From: Aurantiacibacter arachoides
Lineage (GTDB): Bacteria; Pseudomonadota; Alphaproteobacteria; Sphingomonadales; Sphingomonadaceae
Reading direction: 5' to 3'
Length of the DNA stretch: 64,000 nucleotides
Assembly (NCBI RefSeq): GCF_009827335.1
Contig: NZ_WTYH01000001.1
Location: forward strand, 558,001 to 622,000
The position numbers were made by a program, and so were the translations under genes. Below are positions 15,747 to 25,956 of this stretch, piece by piece. Position 1 is the stretch's first letter, and each line of letters starts with the position of its first letter. The notes under the pieces are model-generated. The model saw only the letters and a program-made list of their open reading frames with translations, searched no databases and was not told the origin of the DNA.

Positions 15747-15892
15747 GGTGTGCGGCACAAGCATATTGCTTTCTTTTCCTCGCGCGCCTACATGGCTGCC
15801 ATTCCCGACATTGTTGCGACAACGAAGGGGCTGGCGCCGGAAGGGGCCGGCACGAACCGCCCGTTTCGCTAATGCGGACCAATGGAGACCGA

Positions 15893-16453
15893 ATGGCCGA
15901 TATCGCACGCCTGACCCAAGTCATCGAACCCGAAGCCACGGCGCTCGGATTCGAACTGGTGCGCGTGAAGATGACCGGCAGCGGCGACGAACGCGCCTTG
16001 CAGATCATGGCGGAGGACCCGGCGACGGGCCAGCTGGTGGTTGCCCAGTGTGCCGAGCTTTCCCGCGCGATTTCTGATCGGATCGACGCGGTGGAGGAAG
16101 CGGGCGAGGTGCTGATCGAAGGCGCCTACAACCTCGAGGTGTCCAGCCCCGGCATCGACCGTCCGCTCACCCGCGCGAAGGACTACGCGAACTGGGCGGG
16201 GCACGAGGCGAAGATCGCGCTGGCAGAGAAGATGGGCGACCGGCGTCGTCTCGTCGGCGCGCTGCTCGGGATCGAGGGCGATACCGTCACCATCGCGGAT
16301 AAAGACGCGGGCCACGTTGCGGTGCCGCTGGCAAACATTCATTCGGCGCAGCTCGTCTTTACCGACAAGCTGCTCGCCGCCACCCGGCCGCTCGACATGA
16401 GCGGCGTCGACGACGTAGAAGAAACACCCGAGGAAGAAGAGGTCCAGGACTGA
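15893..16453 (+). CDS. rimP: Ribosome maturation factor RimP
   Basis: 186 residues; assists 30S assembly. Family signatures include LGFELVRVKMTGSGDERALQ near the start, the central LEVSSPGIDRPLTRAKDY and the downstream SH3-like domain. The C-terminus has an acidic tail (EETPEEEEVQD). A GGAG stretch seven bases upstream supports the ATG at 15893 over one seven codons earlier. Heads the rimP-nusA-ylxR-infB operon; its stop overlaps the nusA start. Confidence 0.95.
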   Translation: MADIARLTQVIEPEATALGFELVRVKMTGSGDERALQIMAEDPATGQLVVAQCAELSRAISDRIDAVEEAGEVLIEGAYNLEVSSPGIDRPLTRAKDYANWAGHEAKIALAEKMGDRRRLVGALLGIEGDTVTIADKDAGHVAVPLANIHSAQLVFTDKLLAATRPLDMSGVDDVEETPEEEEVQD

Positions 16454-18132
16454 TGGCCAGCCCCATTTCGGCGAACAAGGCGGAACTGCTCGCAATCGCG
16501 ACCGCCGTCGCCAGCGAAAAGATGATCGACAAGGCCATCGTGATCGAGGCCATGGAGGAAGCGATCCAGAAGGCCGCGCGCGCGCGTTTCGGCCAGGAGA
16601 ACGACATCCGCGCCAAGCTCGATCCGATGAACGGCGACCTGCGCCTGTGGCGCGTCGTCGAGGTGGTCGAAGAGGTCGAGGACTACTTCAAGCAGGTCGA
16701 CGTCGCACAGGCGCAGAAGCTGCAGGACGGGGCGGTAGTGGGCGACTACATCGTCGATCCGCTCCCAGCGATGGACGACCTTGGCCGCATCGACGCGCAG
16801 AGCGCCAAGCAGGTGATCTTCCAGAAGGTCCGCGATGCCGAGCGCGAGCGCCAGTTCGAGGAATTCAAGGACCGCGCGGGTGAGATCATCACCGGCGTCA
16901 TCAAGTCGGTCGAATTCGGCCACGTGATCGTCAACCTCGGCCGGGCCGAGGGCGTCATCCGCCGCGACCAGCAGATCCCGCGCGAGGCCGCCCGCGTGGG
17001 CGAGCGCGTGCGCGCGCTTATCAGCAAGGTGGAGCGCAACAACCGCGGGCCGCAGATCTTCCTCAGCCGCGCGCATCCCGATTTCATGCGCAAGCTGTTT
17101 GCCCAGGAAGTGCCCGAGATCTACGATGGCATCATCGAGATCAAGGCCGCCGCCCGCGATCCGGGCAGCCGCGCCAAGATCGGCGTCATCAGCCACGACA
17201 GCTCCATCGACCCGGTCGGCGCCTGCGTCGGCATGAAGGGCAGCCGCGTGCAGGCCGTGGTGCAGGAAATGCAGGGCGAGAAGATCGACATCATCCCGTG
17301 GTCGGAAGATACCGCCACCTTCGTCGTCAACGCATTGCAGCCCGCCACCGTCACCCGCGTGGTGCTGGACGAGGAGGAAAGCCGCATCGAGGTGGTCGTG
17401 CCAGACGACCAGCTGTCGCTCGCCATCGGCCGCCGCGGCCAGAACGTGCGCCTTGCCAGCCAGCTGACCGACAGCCAGATCGACATCATGACCGAGGAAG
17501 AAGCCTCGGAAAAGCGCAGCCGCGAATTTGCCGAACGCTCCAAGATGTTCGAGGAGGAACTCGACGTCGACGAGACGCTGTCGCAGCTGCTCGTGGCCGA
17601 AGGTTTCGTGGAACTCGAGGAAGTGGCCTACGTCGAGCTTGACGAGCTTGCCGGCATCGAGGGCTTCGACGAGGAACTGGCCGAGGAACTGCAGAACCGC
17701 GCGAGGGAAGCGCTCGACCGGCAGGAAGAGGCGCATCGCGCCACCCGTCAGGAACTGGGTGTCGAGGACGATCTTGCCGACCTGCCGCACCTGACCGAGC
17801 AAATGCTCGTGACGCTGGGCCGTGCGGGCATCAAGACGCTGGACGACCTGGCCGATCTCGCTACCGACGAACTGATTGCCAAGCGTCGCGAGGCGCCGCG
17901 CCGTCGCCAGACGCCGGCCGAGAAGCTGGCCGCGCCGCCGGTGCAGCAGCAGCGCCGTCCGCAGCGTACCGAGGACAAGGGCGGGGTGCTCGGCACCTTC
18001 GGCCTGTCCGAGGAACAGGGCAACGAGATCATCATGGCCGCCCGCGCGCACTGGTTCGAGGACGAGGCACCGGCAGCCGCCGAGGCTCCGGCCCAAGCAG
18101 AGGAGGCCGCCGATGCGGAATCCTCGCAATGA
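16453..18132 (+). CDS. nusA: Transcription termination/antitermination factor NusA
   Basis: 559 residues. The N-terminal RNA polymerase-binding domain (about 1-130) is followed by an S1 domain ([20 protein letters not shown] near 150), two KH domains ([20 protein letters not shown] near 255 and [17 protein letters not shown] near 325), and acidic helix-hairpin-helix repeats ([39 protein letters not shown]). The Ala/Glu-rich tail overlaps the next gene by 20 bases in another frame. Confidence 0.97.
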   Translation: MASPISANKAELLAIATAVASEKMIDKAIVIEAMEEAIQKAARARFGQENDIRAKLDPMNGDLRLWRVVEVVEEVEDYFKQVDVAQAQKLQDGAVVGDYIVDPLPAMDDLGRIDAQSAKQVIFQKVRDAERERQFEEFKDRAGEIITGVIKSVEFGHVIVNLGRAEGVIRRDQQIPREAARVGERVRALISKVERNNRGPQIFLSRAHPDFMRKLFAQEVPEIYDGIIEIKAAARDPGSRAKIGVISHDSSIDPVGACVGMKGSRVQAVVQEMQGEKIDIIPWSEDTATFVVNALQPATVTRVVLDEEESRIEVVVPDDQLSLAIGRRGQNVRLASQLTDSQIDIMTEEEASEKRSREFAERSKMFEEELDVDETLSQLLVAEGFVELEEVAYVELDELAGIEGFDEELAEELQNRAREALDRQEEAHRATRQELGVEDDLADLPHLTEQMLVTLGRAGIKTLDDLADLATDELIAKRREAPRRRQTPAEKLAAPPVQQQRRPQRTEDKGGVLGTFGLSEEQGNEIIMAARAHWFEDEAPAAAEAPAQAEEAADAESSQ

Positions 18133-18862
18133 CCCATTAGGTTCGCCTAACACCGGGACCGGCGACACTCCTGCCCCCGGCGGGAGCGAACGCCGCTGCG
18201 TGCTGACGGGACGAACGTCGGCACGCGACGACCTGCTGCGTCTTGCCATCTCGCCTGACGGGGACGATGGGACCGCCGACGTGCTGCCCGATGCGCTTGC
18301 CAAGGCGCCGGGTCGCGGCGCGTGGATCGGCGTGTCGCGCCAGGATCTCGAATCCGCGATCACCGACGGCAAGCTGAAGGGCGCACTTGCCCGCGCGTTC
18401 AAATCCGGCCGGTTGGCGATACCCGATGATCTGCCCGCGCTGATGCAGGCGGCGCTGGAAAAGGCTGTCCTACAGCGGCTGGGCCTCGAAATGCGCAGCG
18501 GAATGCTTATCTTGGGCTCCGATCGCATCGCCCACGAGGCGCGGATGGGAGGCGTAGCCGCGCTCTATCATGCTGCCGATGCGTGCGAGGACGGGTGCCG
18601 CAAGCTGGATCAGGCCTATCGCGTCGGCATGGATGCCGAGGGGTCGGGTTTGACGGGCACGCGCCTGCCTCTGGACCGCGAGGCCCTGTCTGTGGCATTG
18701 GGCCGCGAGAATGTCGTCCACCTGGCGCTGTCCGATCCCCGATCGGCCACGCGAGTCGCGATACCGCTGGGGCGCTTGCAGACCTTTGTGGGGGCCGAAC
18801 GGCCTGCCGGCAATCGCCGGGAGGTCGCCGCCGCGACTGCCCGGCACGACGAGAATTTGTAG
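18113..18862 (+). CDS. YlxR (DUF448) RNA-binding protein fused to an L7Ae-like domain
   Basis: 249 residues starting inside the end of nusA. The first part contains the YlxR signature ERRCVLTGRTSARDDLLRLA (about 25-44) and GRGAWIGVSR; the second part (about 120-190) resembles ribosomal protein L7Ae/L30e (LGLEMRSGMLILGSDRIAHE, LYHAADACEDGCRKL). This two-domain form is usual in alphaproteobacteria between nusA and infB. YlxR proteins bind RNase P or other RNAs in some bacteria; the role here is inferred. Confidence 0.9.
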   Translation: MRNPRNDPLGSPNTGTGDTPAPGGSERRCVLTGRTSARDDLLRLAISPDGDDGTADVLPDALAKAPGRGAWIGVSRQDLESAITDGKLKGALARAFKSGRLAIPDDLPALMQAALEKAVLQRLGLEMRSGMLILGSDRIAHEARMGGVAALYHAADACEDGCRKLDQAYRVGMDAEGSGLTGTRLPLDREALSVALGRENVVHLALSDPRSATRVAIPLGRLQTFVGAERPAGNRREVAAATARHDENL

Positions 18863-18877
18863 GATAAAGAAGAGCAC

Positions 18878-21463
18878 ATGAGCGACGAAAACGACACTCC
18901 GCGCGAACGCAAGCCCCTGGGGCTCAAGCGATCGCTGGGCGCTGGCGAGGTCAAGCAGACCTTCAGCCACGGCCGCACCAACAAGGTGGCGGTCGAGGTG
19001 AAGCGTCGCCGCAAGCTCGTGAAACCGGGCGAGGAAGTGGCTGCACCGCCGCCGCCCGCCGCCGCGCCCGCGCCCGCTCCGACCCCGGCGCCCGCGCCCG
19101 CTCCCACGCCGACGCCAGCCCCCGCGCCGGTGGCGAAGCGGCCATCCGCGCCCTCGGGCGAAACCCCGCAGGAACGCGTCCAGCGCCTGCAGCGTGAGGC
19201 CGAGGAAGATCGTCTGCGCACGGGCCAGGAAGCGCGCAAGCGCGAGGATGCCGAAGCCCGGCAGGCTGCCGAGACCGAAAAGAAGCGCGCCGAAGACAAT
19301 GCCAAGGCGCGCGAAGAGGCCGAAAAGCAGGCGGTGGCCGATGCCGCTGCCGCGCCCACCGATGCCCCGACGGCAGCCGCGCCGCAGGACGCCGAAAACG
19401 CGCCGGCCGCCGAAGCCACCAGCACCGAGGCCGACACCGGCACGGCGACTGCAACGCCCGCCGTCCCCGCCGCGCGCAGGTTCACGCCTGTTGCGCGTCC
19501 GGAGCCCAAGCGGCCCGAGAAGAAGCGCGAAGACAAGCCCAAGCGCGGCACCCCCGTGGCCGACGCCGGCGACAAGCGCCGTTCGGGCAAGCTGACCGTC
19601 AACCGCGCGTTGAACGAGGACGAGGGCCGCCGCGCCCGCAGCCTCGCCGCGCTGAAGCGTGCCCGCGAGAAGGAGCGGCGCCTGCATGGCGGCGGTTCGT
19701 CCGCCCCGCGCGAGAAGCAGGTGCGCGACGTTGTCGTGCCCGAGGTCATCACCGTTGCCGAACTTGCCAAGCGCATGGGCGAAAAGGGCGCCGACCTGGT
19801 GAAGGAGCTGTTCAACCTCGACATGATGGTCACCGTCAACCAGACGATCGACCAGGATACTGCGGAGTTGCTGGTCGAACAGTTCGGCCACACGATCCAG
19901 AAGGTCTCCGCCAGCGATGTCGACATCGACACCAGCGAAGAGAGCGATCCGGAAGAAACGCTGCGCCCCCGCGCGCCCGTCGTGGCGGTCATGGGCCACG
20001 TCGACCACGGCAAGACCAGCCTGCTCGATGCGCTGCGCAAGACCAGCGTGACGCGCAGCGAGGCCGGCGGCATCACGCAGCACATCGGCGCCTACCAGGT
20101 GAGCACGAAGGACAAGTCGAAGATCACCTTCCTCGACACCCCCGGCCACGCCGCCTTCACGCAGATGCGTGCGCGCGGCGCCAACGTGACCGATATCGTG
20201 GTGCTGGTGGTTGCCGCGGACGACGGGATCATGCCGCAGACGATCGAGGCTATCAACCACGCCAAGGCGGCGAACGTGCCGATGATCGTGGCGATCAACA
20301 AGATCGACAAGCCCGAAGCCAACGCCAAGAAGGTGCGCGAGCGCCTGCTGGAACACGAGGTCATCGTGGAGGAAATGTCGGGCGACGTGCTCGACGTGGA
20401 AGTCTCCGCCAAGACCGGCGACGGGCTCGACGCGCTGATCGAGAAGATCCACTTGCAGGCCGAACTGCTGGAACTGCGGGCGCGGCCCGATCGCGATGCC
20501 GAGGCGATCGTGATCGAGGCGCAGCTCGACAAGGGTCGCGGCCCCGTGGCGACCGTGCTGGTGAAGCGCGGCACGCTGAAGCGCGGCGATACCTTCGTCG
20601 TCGGCAGCCAGAGCGGCAAGGTCCGCGCACTGGTCGACGATCAGGGCAAGCAGATCAAGGAAGCGGGCCCCTCCATGCCTGTCGAGGTCCTCGGCCTTGG
20701 CGGTGTGCCCAACGCCGGCGATCAGCTGACCGTGGTTGAGAACGAACAGCGTGCGCGCGAAGTGGCGCAGTATCGCCAGGAACGCGCCACCGAACAGCGC
20801 ACCGCGCTCGCGCCCACCAGCTTTGACACCATGTTCAACAAGTCGAACGTGATCGAATGGCCGGTTGTGGTGAAGGCGGACGTGCAGGGATCGGTTGAGG
20901 CGATCGTCCACGCGCTGCACAACCTGTCCAACGATGACATCAAGGTGCGCGTGCTGAACGCGGGCGTGGGTGCCATCACGGAAAGCGACGTCACGCTGGC
21001 AGCGGCCAGCAAGGCGCCGATCGTCGGCTTCAACGTGCGTCCGAACCCCAAGGCGCGCGACCTGGTGAAGCGCGATGGCGTCCGCATGATGTATCACGAC
21101 GTGATTTATCATGTGACGGACGAGGTCACGAAGGAACTGCTGGGCGAGCTTGGCCCGCTGAAGGTGGAAACCGTGCTCGGCCGTGCAGCGGTCAAGGACG
21201 TCTTCAAGTCCGGCAAGCGCGACAAGGCCGCCGGCCTGCTGGTGGAGGAAGGCATCATCCGCAAGGGTCTGCACGCCCGCCTCACCCGCGACGATGTCAT
21301 CGTCTCGGCCACGACCATCCAGTCGCTGCGCCGGTTCAAGGACGACGTGGACGAGGTGCGCGCCGGTCTGGAATGCGGCGTGGTCCTCGCCGACACCAAC
21401 GACATCAAGCCGGGCGACCAGCTCGAGGTGTTCGAGGTGAACGAGGAAGAGCGCACGCTGTAA
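18878..21463 (+). CDS. infB: Translation initiation factor IF-2
   Basis: 861 residues. A long N-terminal extension rich in Ala, Pro, Glu and Lys precedes the IF2 N domain and the GTPase core: G1 GHVDHGKTS near residue 373, G3 DTPGHAAF, G4 NKID and G5 SAKTGDGLDA. Domains II, III and the tRNA-binding C2 domain follow (PGDQLEVFEVNEEERTL end). GTP-dependent placement of fMet-tRNA on the 30S subunit. 15 bases after the ylxR gene. Very long antisense frames here are coding-bias artefacts. Confidence 0.98.
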   Translation: MSDENDTPRERKPLGLKRSLGAGEVKQTFSHGRTNKVAVEVKRRRKLVKPGEEVAAPPPPAAAPAPAPTPAPAPAPTPTPAPAPVAKRPSAPSGETPQERVQRLQREAEEDRLRTGQEARKREDAEARQAAETEKKRAEDNAKAREEAEKQAVADAAAAPTDAPTAAAPQDAENAPAAEATSTEADTGTATATPAVPAARRFTPVARPEPKRPEKKREDKPKRGTPVADAGDKRRSGKLTVNRALNEDEGRRARSLAALKRAREKERRLHGGGSSAPREKQVRDVVVPEVITVAELAKRMGEKGADLVKELFNLDMMVTVNQTIDQDTAELLVEQFGHTIQKVSASDVDIDTSEESDPEETLRPRAPVVAVMGHVDHGKTSLLDALRKTSVTRSEAGGITQHIGAYQVSTKDKSKITFLDTPGHAAFTQMRARGANVTDIVVLVVAADDGIMPQTIEAINHAKAANVPMIVAINKIDKPEANAKKVRERLLEHEVIVEEMSGDVLDVEVSAKTGDGLDALIEKIHLQAELLELRARPDRDAEAIVIEAQLDKGRGPVATVLVKRGTLKRGDTFVVGSQSGKVRALVDDQGKQIKEAGPSMPVEVLGLGGVPNAGDQLTVVENEQRAREVAQYRQERATEQRTALAPTSFDTMFNKSNVIEWPVVVKADVQGSVEAIVHALHNLSNDDIKVRVLNAGVGAITESDVTLAAASKAPIVGFNVRPNPKARDLVKRDGVRMMYHDVIYHVTDEVTKELLGELGPLKVETVLGRAAVKDVFKSGKRDKAAGLLVEEGIIRKGLHARLTRDDVIVSATTIQSLRRFKDDVDEVRAGLECGVVLADTNDIKPGDQLEVFEVNEEERTL

Positions 21464-21479
21464 GGCGCGAGGGGCGGCG

Positions 21480-21911
21480 ATGGAGCAGAACCTGACACCA
21501 GACTGGCCCAGCGCCCAGCTGATGGGCGCCCGGTTCGTCGGCATGGACGAAGGCACGAAGACCGTGGAAATGGCCTTCGTGCCCCCTGCCGGCTTCGCCA
21601 ACATGCGCGGCAACGTGCAGGGCGGGCTGCTGGCCGGCTTCCTGGACGAGGCGATGGGCGCGGCGGTTTACCTCGGCACCAATGGCAAGTTGCAGCTGTC
21701 GCTGGACATCAACCTGTCGCTGCTTGCGCCTGTCGCGATGGAGCCGATCACGGTAAAGGCGCGCCCGGTCAAGGCCGGGCGGCGCATCACCTTTGTCGAG
21801 GCCGAACTCTTCGACCACAAGGGCCACCTCTGCGCCCGCGCCACTGCCACGGCGATGGCGACCGAATGGCCTGGTGGCATCGCGGCGGCTGGCGAGAACG
21901 CCGATGGCTAG
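21480..21911 (+). CDS. PaaI-type hotdog thioesterase
   Basis: 143 residues. Contains [20 protein letters not shown] at about 41-60, the G-G-x-x-x-x-x-x-D-x-x-x-G motif of PaaI thioesterases, and [20 protein letters not shown]. Probably hydrolyses acyl- or aryl-CoA. Sits between infB and rbfA and overlaps the rbfA start by eight bases, so it is embedded in the translation operon; a functional link is not evident. Confidence 0.87.
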   Translation: MEQNLTPDWPSAQLMGARFVGMDEGTKTVEMAFVPPAGFANMRGNVQGGLLAGFLDEAMGAAVYLGTNGKLQLSLDINLSLLAPVAMEPITVKARPVKAGRRITFVEAELFDHKGHLCARATATAMATEWPGGIAAAGENADG

Positions 21912-22308
21912 GCACGTATCGGGCGAAGACCAGTCCGTCCGCCTGCTCAAGGTGGGCGAGCGGGTGCGGCATATCCTCAGCGAACTGCTCGCCCGCGGGG
22001 AGGCGCATGACGAGGTGCTGCGCGCCCATGCAATCAGTGTCACCGAAGTGCGCATGTCGCCCGACCTGCGCAACGCCAAGGTCTACGTAAAGCCGCTGCT
22101 GGGTGAGGACGAGGCCGTGGTGGTAAAGGCGCTGCGCACCAACACCGCCTTCTTCCAGCGCGAGGTCGCCCAGCGCCTCGGCCTGAAATTCGCGCCCAAG
22201 CTGCAATTCCGGTCCGACGAGAGCTTCGATGAGGCAAGCCGCATCGAACAGTTGCTCGACGATCCCAAGGTCGTGCGCGACCTCGACGAGGACGGGCGCC
22301 AGGACTAG
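21904..22308 (+). CDS. rbfA: 30S ribosome-binding factor RbfA
   Basis: 134 residues from [20 protein letters not shown]. The KH-like core includes [20 protein letters not shown] and [20 protein letters not shown], the family's most conserved strand-helix region. Needed for 16S rRNA maturation and cold adaptation. The frame is open upstream but only within the thioesterase gene. Its end overlaps the converging DUF4126 gene by four bases. Confidence 0.94.
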   Translation: MARHVSGEDQSVRLLKVGERVRHILSELLARGEAHDEVLRAHAISVTEVRMSPDLRNAKVYVKPLLGEDEAVVVKALRTNTAFFQREVAQRLGLKFAPKLQFRSDESFDEASRIEQLLDDPKVVRDLDEDGRQD

Positions 22309-22769
22309 CCCCGGCGGTCGAGACCCGGGGAAAGCGCCACGGTGAGCGCGCTGCCCAATACCAGTGCATCTTCCGCGACGCCGGTCGCGGTCTGGCCATA
22401 GCGGTCCATCGCGGCACAGCGCATCCGCCAGCCGATGTACGAACTGCCCAGCGCACAGGCGACGGCCACGGCGCCCCCTGCAACACGTTCTCCGGGCCGC
22501 GCCAGCGCCGCGCCGGCATAGGCCGCCGTCAGCGTGCGCGCGATAAGGCCGAGCGGCACGATACGATCGGGCGCGCTCTTCATCTTGTCGCCCGCCATCT
22601 CCGCAGCGGCGAGAGCCACGGTCCCGCCAGCAATAACCGGGTGCGCCACGAATTCGCGCAGCAGCGCGTCCGGCGGCAAGGTGCCCTGCCGCGCCGCTGC
22701 GGCAACGGCGGCAAGCGGCGTCATGCTGCGCTGGCCGGCAACGAAGCCCATCAAGATCGATCGTAGCAT
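22305..22769 (-). CDS. DUF4126 family membrane protein
   Basis: 154 residues with [20 protein letters not shown] at the start and several hydrophobic segments (about 1-25, 45-60, 75-110, 130-148). The G-x-R-S-x-x-P-L and later [20 protein letters not shown] motifs are typical of DUF4126. Function unknown. Convergent with rbfA, divergent from tdk. Confidence 0.82.
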   Translation of the reverse strand: MLRSILMGFVAGQRSMTPLAAVAAAARQGTLPPDALLREFVAHPVIAGGTVALAAAEMAGDKMKSAPDRIVPLGLIARTLTAAYAGAALARPGERVAGGAVAVACALGSSYIGWRMRCAAMDRYGQTATGVAEDALVLGSALTVALSPGLDRRG

Positions 22770-22873
22770 CGGCTACCCCTTTCGCCCTTCGTTACGCCGC
22801 GTCTGCCAATTGTTTCCGCAACCGCGTTTGAGCCCGGATGGAAGCGGCGGCTTTTTGCGGGCATAGGCCGGCC

Positions 22874-23455
22874 ATGGCCAAGCTCTATTTCTACTATGCC
22901 AGCATGAACGCCGGAAAATCGACCACCCTGCTGCAGGCGGATTTCAACTACCGCGAACGGGGCATGGCGACCATGCTGTGGACGGCGGCGATCGATACCC
23001 GATCGAACTGCGCCATCGCCAGCCGCATCGGGCTGGAGGCGGACGCCAACCGCTATACGCCGGGCACCGACCTTTGGCGCGAGGTGATGGCGCGGCACGC
23101 CGCGGCGCCGCTGTCATGCGTGCTGATCGACGAGGCGCAGTTTCTCACCGCCGTTCAGGTGTGGCAATGCGCACGGCTGGCGGACGCGGCCGACATTCCG
23201 GTGCTGTGCTATGGCCTGCGCACGGATTTTCGCGGCGACCTGTTTCCCGGCTCGGCAGTGTTGCTGGGCGTGGCGGACAGCCTCGTCGAGCTGAAGGCCG
23301 TGTGCCACTGCGGGCGCAAGGCGACGATGAACCTGCGCGTTTCCGCCAGCGGCGAGGCTGTGGGCGAGGGCGAGCAGACCGAAATCGGCGGCAACGAGCG
23401 CTACGTCGCGTTGTGCCGCCGCCATTTCGCGGCGGACCTGGGAATGTATCGCTGA
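22874..23455 (+). CDS. tdk: Thymidine kinase (type II)
   Basis: 193 residues. Phosphorylates thymidine for nucleotide salvage. P-loop YASMNAGKST at about residues 8-17, DEAQF near residue 85 (Walker B), zinc-binding cysteines in CHCGRK near 150 and CRRHF near the C-terminus, and the lasso-loop region before it. The ATG at 22874 fits the family; the open frame extends 12 codons further. Followed by a strong bidirectional terminator. Confidence 0.95.
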   Translation: MAKLYFYYASMNAGKSTTLLQADFNYRERGMATMLWTAAIDTRSNCAIASRIGLEADANRYTPGTDLWREVMARHAAAPLSCVLIDEAQFLTAVQVWQCARLADAADIPVLCYGLRTDFRGDLFPGSAVLLGVADSLVELKAVCHCGRKATMNLRVSASGEAVGEGEQTEIGGNERYVALCRRHFAADLGMYR

Positions 23456-23473
23456 CAGTGCATCGCGGACCCC

Positions 23474-23513
23474 GGACACAAAAACGCCGCCCGGAGGCGG
23501 CGTTTCCGTGTCC
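23474..23513. terminator. Bidirectional terminator between tdk and the entericidin-like gene
   Basis: A 10-bp stem (AAACGCCGCC / GGCGGCGTTT at 23482-23505, loop CGGA) is enclosed by GGACAC / GTGTCC. A/T runs on both sides suit termination on either strand, for tdk from the left and the small lipoprotein gene from the right. Confidence 0.88.
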
Positions 23514-23531
23514 TGAAATCAGCAGGCGGGA

Positions 23532-23666
23532 TCAGCAGTTGCCTTCCACGCCGTCGGCGCAATCACCCACCGATTCGACGTCTTCGACGGCACCGTCGAG
23601 CGTGTTGCAGGCCTGGACCAAGAATGCGCTGGTGCTCAGAGCGAGCACGGTAAGAAGCTTCTTCAT
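23532..23666 (-). CDS. Entericidin A/B-like small lipoprotein
   Basis: 44 residues: signal MKKLLTVLALSTSAFLVQAC with Cys20 as the lipobox cysteine, then NTLDGAVEDVESVGDCADGV. Small size, lipobox and the N-T-x-x-G motif match EcnA/EcnB-type lipoproteins. Two further cysteines near the C-terminus could form a disulfide. GGAGA lies a few bases before the ATG. Entericidins are associated with stationary-phase toxin-antidote roles in enterobacteria; here that is only by analogy. Confidence 0.85.
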   Translation of the reverse strand: MKKLLTVLALSTSAFLVQACNTLDGAVEDVESVGDCADGVEGNC

Positions 23667-23770
23667 GAAATGTCTCCTCAAAAGCGACAGGAGCCTTGCG
23701 GTGCATGTCGGTAAAGGAGCTAACTATGAAAGCGGGCACCTGTTCCGGGGGCCTTGCCGAAAGATCGCAT

Positions 23771-24262
23771 TCAGTATACGCCGAGCGCCAACCCGGCGGC
23801 AAGCATCGCTCCCAGATCGCGCGCTGCGGCAAGATCCCCGGCGGCAATGGCCTTGGGTGCGAAAATGGCCTCGCGCGTCTGCGCGCCGACATTGACGATC
23901 CGCGTGTCCGCTACCCGCCGCAGCCGCCATCCGGTGCAGATGCGTTCGAGCTGCACCTTCGCATTCTCTCCGTCCGACCCTGCACAGATTACGGCCGCGT
24001 AGGGCCGACCCTCGATCCGGCCCAGCACGTCATAGTAGGTGCGGTCGAAGAACGCCTTCATCACCCCGGCGATCGCGGCGAGGTTTTCCGGGCAGGCGAA
24101 CAAATAGCCGTCGGCGGCGAGGAGGTCGGCCGCCTCGGCCTCTTCCGCGGACAGGAGGCGCACCGCGCAATCGCCCGCGGCCAGCGCCCCCTCGCGCGCC
24201 GCCTCGGCCAGTTGGCGCGACCCGCCGGTGCGCGAATGCCAGACGATCAGCAGCGTCTTCAC
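23771..24262 (-). CDS. Flavodoxin/NAD(P)H-dependent FMN reductase family protein
   Basis: 163 residues starting at GTG, KTLLIVWHSRTGGSRQLAEA, where HSRTGGS is the FMN-phosphate-binding loop. DGYLFACPENLAAIAGVMKAF and TYYDVLGRIEGRPYAAVICAG complete a flavodoxin-like fold. Its GTG overlaps the stop of the AbgT transporter gene, so the two are co-translated. Electron partner unknown. Confidence 0.85.
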   Translation of the reverse strand: MKTLLIVWHSRTGGSRQLAEAAREGALAAGDCAVRLLSAEEAEAADLLAADGYLFACPENLAAIAGVMKAFFDRTYYDVLGRIEGRPYAAVICAGSDGENAKVQLERICTGWRLRRVADTRIVNVGAQTREAIFAPKAIAAGDLAAARDLGAMLAAGLALGVY

Positions 24263-25875
24263 CCGCCGCCTGCCGTAACGCCTGGCGCTGTCGCCTTTGG
24301 CAGATCGAAGAACACGCTCGCGCCCGGGCCCAGCGGCAGGTCGAACACCACCCAGCCGATCGTGATGGCCAGCCCGGCTACCATGATGCCGCCGCAGTAG
24401 GGGATCATCATCGCGGTCAGGCTGCCGATGCCGAAATCGCGGTTCCATCGCTGGCAGAAGATCAGGATCAGCGGAAAATAGGGCAGCAGCGGGGTGATGA
24501 TATTGGTGGCGCTGTCCCCAACGCGGAAAGCAGCGGTGGTCATTTCGGGCGAGATGCCCAGCAGCATCAGCATGGGCACGAACACCGGTGCCAGCACTGC
24601 CCACTTGGCGCTGGCAGAGCCGATAAGCAGGTTGAGCAGCGCGCCGAACAGCAGCACCGCCACCAGCATGGCCCACACCGGCAGTCCGCTCGCCCTTAGC
24701 GTGTCCGCGCCGTTGACCGCCAGCACGATGCCGAGGTTCGACCAGGCGAACATGGCCACGAAATGCGCGGCCACGAAGGTGAGCACTAGGTAATAGGCCA
24801 TGTCCTTCATCGCGCCCGCCATCATGGCGATCAGTTCGCGGTGATCGGCGATGGTCCCCGCCGCGCGGCCGTAGAACCAGCCGGGCACTAGGAAGACGAG
24901 CATGAAGAACACCAGCAGGCTGCGATAGAACGGCGTCATCTGCGCTTCGGGCGGGGCGGCACGGTCGATCAGCGGGGCGTTCGGGCCGATGGTCAGGAAT
25001 ACCCACACTGCCACCAGCGCCAGAACCGCCAGCCCGGCCCGGCGCAGGCCGCGCGCCTGGGCCGGCGTGGTGACTGCGCTCGGCTCATCGCCCAGCGCCT
25101 CTCCCGCCAGCGCCGGATCGTAGGCGCCCAGCCGCGGCTCGATCACCCGCTCGGTGACGTACCAGATGACCGGCAGGTAGACGACCAGCATGGCCGCGAT
25201 GAAATACCAGTTGCCCGCGATATTGGCGCGCCAGTCGGGGAACACGGTCTGCACCGCGGCCTCTGTTATGCCCAGCAGCAGGGCGTCGAGCTGGCCCGGA
25301 AACAGGTTGGCGGAAAAGGCCCCCGAAACACCGGCGAAGCTGACCGCTATGCCCAGCAGCGGATGGCGCCCGGCGGCGTGGTAGACGATGGCCGCCAGCG
25401 GGATCATCACCACGAAGGCGGCATCGGCGGCGTGGTTTGCCAGCATGCAGGCAACGGCCACCGCCGGGGTCAGCCAGAACCGCGGGGCGCGGGCCACGCT
25501 GGCGCGCATGGCGCTGGTGAACAGGCCCGACCGCTCCGCCACGCCCGCGCCCAGCATCACCACCAGGACGAAGCCGAGCGGCGGAAAGCTGGTAAAGGTG
25601 GTGCCGGTCTCGGTCAGCAGCAGGCGCAGGTTTGCGCTGCTCAGCAGGCTTTGGACGGTGATGATCGTGTTGGTGCCGGTTTCGGGGTCGATTTCGGCCG
25701 GGTGCAGCGCCGACAGCCCCGCCATGCTGGCGACCACGGACACCGCCACCAGCGCCAGCACGAACCACACGAACAGCAGCACCGGATCGGGCAGGCGATT
25801 GCCCGCGCGTTCCACCCGGGCAAGAAAGCCTTTTTGCTTGGTCGCTGCTTGCGTGCTTCCCGGTGCGCTTGCCAT
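24259..25875 (-). CDS. AbgT family transporter
   Basis: 538 residues with about 12 hydrophobic segments. AbgT proteins import p-aminobenzoyl-glutamate or, as in MtrF/YdaH, export sulfonamides/PABA using ion gradients. Family features: a cytoplasmic start with ARVERAGNRLPDPVLLF, PPLGFVLVVMLGAGVAERSG, ANHAADAAFVVMIPLAAIVY and SATNIITPLLPYFPLIL near the end. The start MASAPGSTQAATKQKG is the family one; the frame upstream is spurious. Confidence 0.92.
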   Translation of the reverse strand: MASAPGSTQAATKQKGFLARVERAGNRLPDPVLLFVWFVLALVAVSVVASMAGLSALHPAEIDPETGTNTIITVQSLLSSANLRLLLTETGTTFTSFPPLGFVLVVMLGAGVAERSGLFTSAMRASVARAPRFWLTPAVAVACMLANHAADAAFVVMIPLAAIVYHAAGRHPLLGIAVSFAGVSGAFSANLFPGQLDALLLGITEAAVQTVFPDWRANIAGNWYFIAAMLVVYLPVIWYVTERVIEPRLGAYDPALAGEALGDEPSAVTTPAQARGLRRAGLAVLALVAVWVFLTIGPNAPLIDRAAPPEAQMTPFYRSLLVFFMLVFLVPGWFYGRAAGTIADHRELIAMMAGAMKDMAYYLVLTFVAAHFVAMFAWSNLGIVLAVNGADTLRASGLPVWAMLVAVLLFGALLNLLIGSASAKWAVLAPVFVPMLMLLGISPEMTTAAFRVGDSATNIITPLLPYFPLILIFCQRWNRDFGIGSLTAMMIPYCGGIMVAGLAITIGWVVFDLPLGPGASVFFDLPKATAPGVTAGGG

Positions 25876-25956
25876 TGCCTCGTATCCCCCGCGGCCGACC
25901 CTCGAAGCGGAGCATGACAAGTCGCGGGCCACTTTACCAGCGCGCTGGCAGCGCCC

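Noticed and set aside
16339..18528. 729-codon minus-strand frame
   Set aside because: Antisense of nusA; low-complexity composition and no start context.
18470..21613. Very long open frame (1047 codons) on the minus strand
   Set aside because: It is the antisense frame of infB and ylxR. High third-position GC keeps such frames open; its sequence is His/Arg/Gly-rich and resembles no protein family.
23696..24400. Plus-strand frame with a good ribosome site opposite the flavodoxin gene
   Set aside because: Its protein sequence is antisense to a well-supported flavodoxin gene and resembles nothing known.
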